Assembly: GCF_033473495.1 (NCBI RefSeq)
Contig: NC_088936.1
Coordinates: 3,658,001-3,722,000, forward strand
Source of the DNA: Cercospora beticola
Lineage: Eukaryota > Ascomycota > Dothideomycetes > Mycosphaerellales > Mycosphaerellaceae
Reading direction: 5' to 3'
DNA: 64,000 nt
Shown piece after piece: positions 22,599 through 30,697 of this stretch. The notes under the pieces are model-generated. The model was not told the origin of the DNA, searched no databases, and worked only from the letters and a program-made list of their open reading frames with translations. Each line of letters opens with the position of its first letter. Position 1 is the first letter of the stretch. The translations under genes and the position numbers were made by a program.

Positions 22599-23246
22599 AT
22601 GCCTCAAACCACTCATCAAACCCACGCCACCAACCCAGCCGCGTCGGAAGTCCCTCCGAAAGCTCAGCAAAAAGCTCCCGCTGGCGCAGAAGACCGCCTT
22701 CCAGAGAGCGTCCACCCAACAGGCAACAGCGATAAAGTCAACCACTCGCAAGGCCACTCCTACGTCCCAAACAAAATCGCACAAGCCCTCCCAACCAAGA
22801 TCGAGCAAAAGGTGCCGGACAGCATCCACGACACCTCTGGCAAGAAATCCGGCGGCCCACCAGCAGGCAGCCATGCAGCTTCATCTCAAGTCCCACCTGG
22901 AGTCCAGCAGAAAGCTCCAGCATCAGTAGAAGACAAGCTACCCAACAAGGTCCACGACACAGGTAACCCAGGCAAAGAATCGCACGACCAAGGTCATACA
23001 CATGTGCCTCAAGGAGTTGCGCAGACTTTGCCAACCGGTGTGGAGAAGGCCGTTCCAGATGCTGTCCATGACACCAGCGGGAAGAAGTCAGGCGGTATCT
23101 CCAATGTGCCAGAAGCGGGCACTACTGGGACCACTGGAAACAGAATGCAGACTGTTAACTCCGGTGTTACCACTGGCGGCGCGCTAGGTGCAGGACCGAC
23201 CGTTCCAGGTAGCACCGACACTGCTGGACCTACTGGTCGCTATTAG
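22599..23246 (+). CDS. Hydrophilic two-repeat protein, probably disordered
   Basis: Single exon, 215 aa, with no signal peptide or membrane segment. Residues about 16-86 and 96-166 are two copies of one unit with an 80-residue period. Shared landmarks are VPP..QQKAPA..ED.LP, VH.TGN, QGH..VP, AQ.LPT and VPD..HDTSGKKSGG. The tail is Gly/Thr-rich. Composition (high Gly, Pro, Ser, Lys, His, no Cys, one late Trp-free stretch) suggests an intrinsically disordered, LEA-like or stress-related protein. I do not recognise a named family, so function is unknown. The coding call is supported by repeat conservation at protein level and a clean ATG-stop frame. Confidence 0.75.
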   Translation: MPQTTHQTHATNPAASEVPPKAQQKAPAGAEDRLPESVHPTGNSDKVNHSQGHSYVPNKIAQALPTKIEQKVPDSIHDTSGKKSGGPPAGSHAASSQVPPGVQQKAPASVEDKLPNKVHDTGNPGKESHDQGHTHVPQGVAQTLPTGVEKAVPDAVHDTSGKKSGGISNVPEAGTTGTTGNRMQTVNSGVTTGGALGAGPTVPGSTDTAGPTGRY

Positions 23247-23558
23247 AGCTTGGAAGCTGAGAGCTTGTGATGATGAAACGACATATTGTATGATAGATAC
23301 CAATGCTTTAGATGTAGAGGCTACTCTTGCCAGCTTGAAGATACAGAACTGTAAAATTTAGTACCAGTCACTTGATCATTGCTACTTTGAATCTTGATCA
23401 TTAATCACCATCTTTGTCAAGAGAAGTCTTTAGTGCCTCCTGAGGTTGTAAAGTAAGTGAGAGCCTTCAGATGGTTCCTAAAAACAGCCCTTGAACGATT
23501 GAGCAGAGAGCCAATGCCGATCCAGTTCGTGACCAGTGCTGAGGGATGATGCACATCG
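23247..23558. other. Convergent intergenic region
   Basis: This 312-bp AT-richer interval lies between two convergent genes. I see nothing specific beyond likely transcript ends. Confidence 0.5.
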
Positions 23559-24347
23559 CTACTGACCACACTTGACGCCGCTCTTGCCACCACACGCAGT
23601 GGTTTCAGGTACTTCTTTCCCATTCGGATCAGGCTTGCTGATCAGATAACCCGCTTTCTGGATGCCTTCGAACCATGCTTTGGCGAAAAGCTTGTACCCA
23701 TCATCAGTGGGATGGGTGCTGTCATCGGTATGGATCTCCGTTTTTGGTACCGCATTGTAGACATCGACCCATGCAGTCTTCATCCCATCAGCAGTGGCAT
23801 TGTCGACAGCTTGCTTGATGCCAACGTTGAGCTTCTTGACACACTCATCGACTGAATCCTTCAGATTCGGCAGAAGTGACGAGGCGATCACGAGTGCATT
23901 AGGGTTGTTGGTCCTGATATTGTTCAGAAGAGTTGCATATCGTTGCGGAGCAGTCTCGGGGTGGTTGCCGGCAATATTGCAGTCGTTCGTGCCCGCGTTG
24001 AGCAGGATGACGTTCGGGAGATATTCGTAGGCACCATCCTTGAGCGCGACATCATCGACTCCCTTTATAGTATAGCCAGGATGGGCTTCGCAGAGGTTGT
24101 TTGACATATCGCCCCAAGAGACGGAGCCCACAAAGGTGACATTGTTGCCGTTGGCGTTCAACAATTCGCGGAGATGAGGGCGGTAACCAGCTTCATCTGT
24201 TGATCTCTGCCCGCGAGATGCCGAAGCGCCTTGAGGCATGATGCGCAGGTGCACGCCATGGTTGATGCTCCTGGGTAGATTGATCGTTGCTGCGGAGCAT
24301 ATTGAAGTGGTAGCAAGCAGGATTTCCAAAAGCCGAAAGGCTGCCAT
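23559..24347 (-). CDS. Secreted SGNH/GDSL-type hydrolase (CE3-like)
   Basis: Single exon, 262 aa, with a signal peptide (cleavage near CSAATI). The SGNH blocks are recognisable. Block I is RIMPQGASASRG followed by STDEAGYR. Block III is LLNAGTNDC. Block V is DDSTHPTDDGYKLFA with the catalytic Asp-His pair. This arrangement resembles carbohydrate esterase family 3 (acetyl-xylan esterases) and related secreted lipases. In block I the usual Gly-Asp-Ser reads Gly-Ala-Ser: the nucleophile candidate Ser is kept but the Asp is missing. A short Cys-containing tail (ACGGKSGVKCGQ) could form a disulphide. The first true ATG is at 24347. The fold is confident; substrate and activity are uncertain. Confidence 0.85.
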   Translation of the reverse strand: MAAFRLLEILLATTSICSAATINLPRSINHGVHLRIMPQGASASRGQRSTDEAGYRPHLRELLNANGNNVTFVGSVSWGDMSNNLCEAHPGYTIKGVDDVALKDGAYEYLPNVILLNAGTNDCNIAGNHPETAPQRYATLLNNIRTNNPNALVIASSLLPNLKDSVDECVKKLNVGIKQAVDNATADGMKTAWVDVYNAVPKTEIHTDDSTHPTDDGYKLFAKAWFEGIQKAGYLISKPDPNGKEVPETTACGGKSGVKCGQ

Positions 24348-25204
24348 CGTGGTATGTGGCACTGTGAGTTAAACGAGGATTGCTGGTTGCTGTCAGTGAG
24401 GACTTGTTCGCTTCATATATACCACTGATATCACAAAACCGCCAGGGAAGCCCTAAATTGTAACAGCAGTGATCGGCATGTGGTATGTGGCTTGTGGGCT
24501 CAATTATAGATAGGGTTCTGAACAGGATTGTTGATCTGCACGATCGCAGAATCCTGACGGCCTCAAGAGGAGAAAAATGTCCAGTACCTCCGTTGTCAAC
24601 CTAGGTTTGGTAAATACGAAGTTAGGCGTCCAGGCCATGATGATGGTTTCTGTTTCTCATGCCGTCCGCTGTGGCGCTGCTACTCTCGCATGGAATTCGG
24701 AGCCAAAGTGCATTGATGCGGCGGTTTTTGTCATCGGCACATTCTGAATGCACCAGAGTATGCTCACTTGGTCGGCAGTATACGAAGCATAGCCATCGCG
24801 CATGTGTTGACAAGAACGGGAAGGTGAGAGAGAGAGAGATGTGGAAATGGAGGTGGAGTTTTCGATCAAAGTCCATGACGTGTTTTATGCCTCAGGTTTC
24901 CGGCCTCGATGATCACCTCATCAACCGGGGCAGCTGCAAAGAGGCAACACCACTTCTCCTCGCACGAAACGGACAGTCTGTCCAAGAATTTGTAAGCTCA
25001 TGCTAGTGTTCAGGGTAAGGAAGTTCCGTATATCATCGTTCTCTGCCGCACTTCGTCATGAGTGCTAGCAAGCTGCCGAAACTCTGATCAACACATCCCA
25101 CCTTCGTGAAGCTGCTTTCCATTGAACCATCCTCCCCTTCCAACCTCACTTCACAGCATCAAGCACCTCTCAAATCTCGCAAAGACCAGAGAAACGTTCG
25201 AATC
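24348..25204. promoter_or_regulatory. Divergent promoter region, SGNH hydrolase and SDR gene
   Basis: This 857-bp interval lies between divergent genes. A TATA-like GGTATATATG on the minus strand (plus positions 24413-24422) lies about 65-75 bp upstream of the hydrolase ATG. No gene is visible in it. Confidence 0.45.
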
Positions 25205-26283
25205 ATGGCGCAGAACATCAAGGACCAAGACCGCGCCCTTCCGAAAGGCTCACTCATCCTGGTGACGGGTGCCAGTGGATACATTGGCAGTCACGTTGTT
25301 AATGAGGCACTCGCCGCAGGTTACAAAGTGAGAGGAACCGCTCGCAGTCAAGAGAAAGCCGAGAACACCAAGAAGATCTTCAACAACAACCCAGATTATT
25401 CTACCACCATCGTCGAGGACTTCCAGCACGATGGTACCTTCGACGAGGCCGTGAAAGGCGTCAATGCTGTCATCCACGTTGCTTCGGACACGAGCTTTGG
25501 TTACGATCCGAACGATGTTATCCCATCTACCAAAGCTGGTGTACTATCAATCCTCAAATCTGCGGCCAAGGAGTCTTCGGTCAAGCGTTTTGTTCTGACT
25601 TCCTCCTCGGCTGCCGTGCTTCTTCCAAAGCTGAACAAGGAATTCACAGTCAGCAAGGACGACTGGAACCAAGAGGCTCTTAATCTCGCGTGGGCTCCAC
25701 CTCCATATACCCAGGAGCGGGCCTACCCAGTCTACGCCGCATCCAAGACCGAAGGAGAAAAGGCTTTGTGGCAGTTTGTGAAAGAGCAGAAGCCTCACTT
25801 TGTCACAAACGCCGTCTTGCCCAACTTCAACATGGGAACAATCTTGCCGCACGGAAATGGCGGTGCGACTGGCCTGGCTATTCCGAGTCTTTTCAAGGGC
25901 AAGATTCCACCCATTGGCCCTCGTAAGTGCCGTGAACCTACTATTTTGGCGAGCGGAACATGAGCTGACTTCTTGAAGAATATATGATTGATGTCGTCGA
26001 CGATGCTCGCATTCACGTAATTGCAGCAGCACTTGATTCCAGTCTTCAGAATGAGCGCATCTTTGCGTTCAACGTCAACTTCAATTGGACTGACATCATC
26101 AATGCCATCAAGAAGCACTACCCAGATGCGGAGGGCCTCGCGAAGGCACCAGAAAATGAGGGCAGAGACTTGAGCAAGGTGCCAAATGAACTTGGCGCGG
26201 AGCTGCTCAAGAAATATTATGGGCAAGATGGCTACAAGCCGTTCGAGCAGAGTATTCTGGAAAACTTGAAGGGACAAGTATAG
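25205..26283 (+). CDS. NAD(P)-dependent epimerase/reductase (aldehyde or dihydroflavonol reductase-like, extended SDR)
   Basis: Cytosolic reductase of the extended short-chain dehydrogenase family, similar to fungal aldehyde/ketone reductases. Two exons (25205-25922 and 25979-26283) join to 340 aa through a 56-nt intron. The nucleotide-binding motif is VTGASGYIGSHVV near residue 20. The following RGTARSQEK suggests NADPH preference. The catalytic Ser lies in LTSSSAAV, and the Tyr-Lys pair in PVYAASKTEGEKALW. The C-terminal domain after the intron has the VVDDARIHVIAA segment typical of dihydroflavonol-reductase-like enzymes. I chose the ATG at 25205; an upstream in-frame ATG at 25106 would add 33 unconserved residues. 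Substrate is unknown. Confidence 0.9.
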
Positions 26284-27360
26284 TAAGACTCTCTCGCAGA
26301 TCGGCGCATTTGAAGACGAAGTCTGCCCTTTGTAACTCAAGTAGCGAAAACCGTTGCCAGCAAACGTCTGACCTGCAGATGATGGCGTGCAGCCGCACTC
26401 GCTAGTTTCTTCCGCGCTTCACTTCTACAGAAACAAATAGACTCACCACAGGCGTCAACTTCACCACTGCAGAGATGACGCTGCCATTCTGCTGGAAGCG
26501 CAATGTCGCCGACATCGACGGCGAGCTTTCCACATCCTCGGAGCGCGCAAGATTTGTCCATATTGATTCTCGTCACTTCCATCGTACCGCAAGTTGTCCG
26601 CAACTCACCCTCAAGCTATCAAACCAGCAGTCCCCAAGGTTTCTGCTCCCGACAGACCGGCGCGCAGTCAAGAAGCAAGACCATGTATTCCCGGAGCCAA
26701 GTACAACCAGTCGCCTGCATCTCTGTCAGCACGCACTCAATGGCACTGAGCCTCACCACTCTCGCGAGCTGCTGTTGGGATCAAAGAGCGAAACCAGCCA
26801 CCGTATGTTGGGTGGACCCCCAAGATGGCAGCAGAGGCTGCAGATGCGGCACAAGCTTGCGAACAAGTTTCTCGGACTCAAGCGCGGCCATGAGGATAAA
26901 GGCGGAACTTGATTCAGCGGGCCGTAACCAAGCAAAGACATCAAGGTAAGCGGTTTGTGATAGGAGTACTTGCAGGATGTTCTCTGACACCTTTCGCAGT
27001 TCCTGGCCCGTCGGCCGCGGACTCTACCTCCCGACTCCGCGATGAGCTGCTGATGAGAGCTACTGCGAACTCTGACAATGTTGGCACAAATGAGCATGTA
27101 AGATCTGGTGCATGTCTCGAGGTCGCAAAGTATGGAAGAGGGCCAACAAGGAGAAGTGTCCCAAAGAAATCTTGCAACGAGGACATGTTGAAGGCAGTCA
27201 GTCGAAGCTACTGATGAAGCGGAGATGATAGGCTGAGCTCGCGCACGCATGTACAGCCATACTCTCAAGCAGTGTCGTTGATTGCTTAACAGAGCACTAG
27301 CTTGTATCAATCTTAGCCTCCTTTGTACACTCCTCGCTGCTGCGCTCTTTTTCTCCAGAT
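26284..27360. other. Unassigned interval of about 1.1 kb
   Basis: Overlapping open frames occur on both strands (for example 26475-26912 and 26503-26949 plus). None has a recognisable motif or a coherent splice model. I cannot say whether a short gene or a decayed one is present. Confidence 0.45.
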
Positions 27361-28655
27361 TCAAGAGCTCAAGATATTGTCAGGTTCATTTACAGTCTTG
27401 TTTGGGTGTATCGTGGTGCTGAACTTTGCAGGCAGCGACACCTCAAGTAGACCGAGATCGGAAGACAACTCAGATAATCTGGTCTTATATCCGGGCGGTA
27501 TAGTGAAAGCATCACCTTCTGTTAACGACTGAGCATCTTGATCTTCGCCGTGCAGCTTACAGGATCCTGAGATGACAACTACAGAGTTTGTTAAATGGAA
27601 AGACCTCCAATACGGATATTCTTAAGCATACTTACAGGTCAGGAGGATATCGGAGTCATGACTCGTAACCACTTCACCAGCAGAAATACCCGGAAGAAGT
27701 CGAACGACACTCACAGTTGCAACTCCCCTAGTACCATCTGCCACACCAGTGTCACAGCTCTCAAATCCAGGTATCCGCCATGGCTGCCAGACCCCCTTCT
27801 CCGCAAGGCTATGCACGAACCGCTGTGCTTCCCACTCCCGTTCCGGTCGATGCGCTGTCGTTGGAAGCTCCATATCATGATCTACCGTCGTCATATGCTC
27901 AGCCGGGACACCAATCTCAATAACTTGCAAGTTCTCTGAAGATTCCAGTACGCGATGCCGAATCTTCGGAGGCTGGGTGACACAATCGCCTGCTCGGAGA
28001 ATGAAGGGTGGACCCTGGTCTTCGTAGACCAAGCGTACCCATCCTTTGTAGCAGTAAATGAGCTGGAATCCTATTGTATGATAGTGAACTTGGTCGGGAA
28101 CTGGTCCAGCGTCCGGAATTCGAATATGAGATGCAATGATCGCGCCCCCTAGACGAGATGGTATAAGATCGCGGTAGTGCATGCCTGCTCTACCTATGAT
28201 CCAAGGAGCATTGTCCTTCAGTCGACGGCAAATGAATGCGTGCTGAGTGGCAGGTCGTGGAAATTGTTCGTCTGCAGAGATAAATTCGACATGAGCTCCA
28301 GAAGGTGATACACGCATAGGGACTTCTGGTACATTGTGGCAGAGCAGACGTATAGTCGGCGGTTGTGAAGAAGCTGCTCTGTCCAGCCGTAATCGGAGCC
28401 CATGGCCACTGAGTATAGCAACTCGAGGATCATCTGCGGGATACTACATGAAAGATCAGTCATACATGCTTTATGTGAATTTTTCTGACGCAGCCTTTAT
28501 GATTTGATTCAACCTACAATCTGATCCATTCGGAACTTTAGAGGATCGCCAGTCCAGAACTCGACATCCTGAGAGATGTGCTTGGAAGGTAACAATATTT
28601 CGGCTGCTTCAATAACTAATGTCTGAGCTGGTGAGCTCTGCGTGTCTTGACTCAT
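27361..28655 (-). pseudogene. Bicupin-domain protein gene with a stop codon at a predicted exon junction
   Basis: Exon 1 (28518-28655) and exon 2 (27636-28443) join through a 74-nt intron to 315 residues of cupin protein. They include the metal-site-like PDQVHYHTIGFQLIYCYKGW, the conserved ACGDC-like RAGDCVTQPPKIRHRVLESS block and the start of a second cupin, HDSDILLTC. The same frame resumes downstream (27361-27566) with KLHGEDQ, GDAFTIPPG and LLEVSLPA before a natural stop at 27361. A consensus GTAAGT donor at 27635 and a CTCAG acceptor at 27567 link the two parts with correct phase. However, the junction codon becomes TGA. Either the second cupin is lost, splicing differs, or this copy is inactive. 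Related single-chain cupins are common in bacteria; substrate is unknown. Confidence 0.6.
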
Positions 28656-29509
28656 CTTGAAAACCGGAGACTTCGTGAAGTCAGAAGAGATTGGAACTAT
28701 TTCCTTGAGCCGAACTCGAAATCAACCGTCTCCGAACGATCTCAACGCTCTTAACAAAAACTTCGTCTGCAGATAAGTACGTCATAAGAATTCTACGCGG
28801 CAATCGCGGGCTGAAATACAGGCTGTCAAATCATCTGGCATGCGTCTTACGCAACCCAAATTTCCAACTGAAACGGCGAGCAATGGTATCTGAAGTTGAA
28901 GACAGTAAAGGACAAGGAAGAGCGAAGGCAGGTGTGGTAGAGGAAACTGCCAAGCCAAGCACGGACTTCGGCATCCACGTCGCTTCCTCACTTGCCGTGT
29001 TGTTGCAGACTTCTGAGCATTCATCAAGAGTGTGCTACAGCATATCAGACATTTCGAGCCGACAAGATGCGCTTAGATGGCCCGGTGCGATATGCTCTTC
29101 AACCCCGGTCTCGTACACATTCAAGCTTCAGAGCGGCCTTCGGAGCAAAGGAACTTATCCTTTGGCACAGCAGCACACGAGGAAGACAGAATTCGGGACT
29201 TCCTGATCGAATTCTGTCCCAAGTGGCCTTGAGTCAGTCAGTATTCTCGTGAAGTTTTCGCGACAAGTCGTGATGTGGATACAAATTCGTCAGCGAAAAG
29301 GTTTGTTTTCAACTCTATACACACCACAACGCCATTTCATGCATCTAAAGTACACAACGTCACAGCTCTTCTCTTGCCAGAGTCGGACACCCGATTCTTG
29401 TCGGGGCCATGGGTTCCTGGCCTTGGTCGTTGCATCATATTCCAGCGTGTCGAGCGCCCTCTTGAGGCTCAGACTCCAGCTTGGCTTTGGCCACCGGAGC
29501 AGGACTTCT
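28656..29509. other. Intergenic region
   Basis: This 854-bp interval lies between the bicupin gene and the peptide-precursor gene, both on the minus strand. It should hold the bicupin promoter and the precursor 3' end. No gene is supported. Confidence 0.5.
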
Positions 29510-30697
29510 TTAGCAGCTGCTGTACCAGCGACCGCAGACAGCTGGAAAGATACCACCAGGACGGCGTTGGACACCCTCAGGTGGCGATGGAAGCCACGGT
29601 CTAAGAGGAAGCGTTTCTGGTTCTTGCTGTGCCTCCTGCTGTGGCTCTGCTTCACGCTTGCAGCCACTCCACGCTCCAATACCGCAGACAGCGAGTCTTG
29701 CAGTGCCAGGTGGGAACTTCGACTCATCGACCTTGAAACGTCCTTCTGGAATCTCCAAAGCCTCAGCCTCGGCCTCAGCCTCAGGCTCTGGCCCAGCTTC
29801 GGCCACCGGCTTTGGGCTACGCTTGCAGCTGCTGTACCACCTTCCACAGACGGCCGGGAACGCAACCATGTTACCTCCTACACCAGATCGCTGTCTGAGA
29901 CCGAACGGACGCTCAACCTGGGTCTCGGATTTTGGCTCCGGCTGAGAGTTGTCCTGCTCCTGCTGGGCGTCGCGCTTGCAGCCACTCCAGCCGTATCCGC
30001 AGGCAGCAGGCCTGATACCACCGCCAACATTGCCTCCCTTTGTTTCTTGATCACGGAAGCGTTGGATAATCTCATCGAGCGAGCCTCGGCTGGAACCAGT
30101 GTTCTGGTCCGATTGACGAGCCATGATGGAGCCATCCTCAGCCTATCGTGGGAAGTCAGCAAACGTCGTTGTATGCAGCGTTGGAGATTCATCACCTCTG
30201 GGTTAGCTTCACGCTTGCAGTTGCCGTAGCCAAAGCCGCAGACATCAGGTCGTATCGTTCCAGGTGCGAACTTCACTTCCTCTGGGATTCCGATACCACT
30301 GTCAGGAACCTCGTTGGACCGACGAGCCAAGATGGTGCCATCCTTGGCCTTTCGTGGGAAGTTAGCAAATGTCGTTGTATGCAGCATTCAGGGCTCATCA
30401 CCTCTGGATCGGCTTCACGTTTGCAACCGCTCCACGCACCGATACCGCAAACAGCGGGCCGAATTGATCCAGGTGAAAAGTTGAATCGGTCCTTAGCACT
30501 TGGAATTTCAATACCGACATCGGGAAGGTCATCAGATTGACGAGCCAAGATGGAGCCGTCCTCGATCTTTTGCGAGAAGTCAGCAAATGTCTTGAGTAAT
30601 GCACCCGGGCCTGTCATGAACTTACGTTCGCTGCTGGTTGAGCGAACGCTGTGCCAGCGAGGACAAGCGTAGCAGTGAGTGCGGAGTTGAAATGCAT
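29510..30697 (-). CDS. Secreted multi-core Kex2-processed peptide precursor (alpha-pheromone-like)
   Basis: Four exons (30626-30697, 30402-30566, 30196-30348, 29510-30142) join in frame to 340 aa. Exon 1 is a signal peptide (MHFNSALTATLVLAGTAFA). The mature part holds six two-cysteine cores at residues 64-72, 116-123, 178-185, 229-236, 283-291 and 333-340; these 12 cysteines are the only ones. Cores 1 and 5 are CGIGAWSGC, core 2 CGFGYGNC, core 3 CGYGWSGC, and cores 4 and 6 CGRWYSSC. Five are followed by Lys-Arg (Kex2), four of those by Glu-Ala or Asp-Ala, and core 4 by a later (Glu-Ala) run, as for Ste13 trimming. Core 6 ends at the stop codon. This architecture fits ascomycete alpha-pheromone precursors, though divergent cores are unusual; a RiPP precursor is the alternative. 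Confidence 0.82.
30143..30566 (-). repeat. Duplicated exon-plus-intron cassettes in the peptide-precursor gene
   Basis: Exons 2 and 3, together with the 53-nt introns that follow each (30349-30401 and 30143-30195), are copies of one cassette. The two introns match at about 44 of 53 positions, sharing GTGATGA, GCTGCATACAACGAC and a TTTGCTRACTTCCCACGA branch-acceptor block. The exons share a DG[ST]ILAR start, IRPxVCG and CKREAxPE ends. Intron 1 shares only the branch-acceptor end. The start of exon 4 (AEDGSIMARQSD) is a third copy. Confidence 0.85.

Noticed and set aside
24826..24840. Short GA-rich run as a microsatellite of interest
   Set aside because: It is only a few dinucleotide repeats in a non-coding region, which is expected by chance.
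26475..27364. Overlapping frames on both strands as a new gene
   Set aside because: All three forward frames and one reverse frame stay partly open, none shows a domain or consistent splice sites, and composition does not favour one.
29249..30229. Long plus-strand reading frame of 326 codons opposite the peptide-precursor gene
   Set aside because: It is antisense to a coherent spliced gene with signal peptide and conserved cores. Its Leu/Arg-rich repeats are just the complement of those coding repeats.
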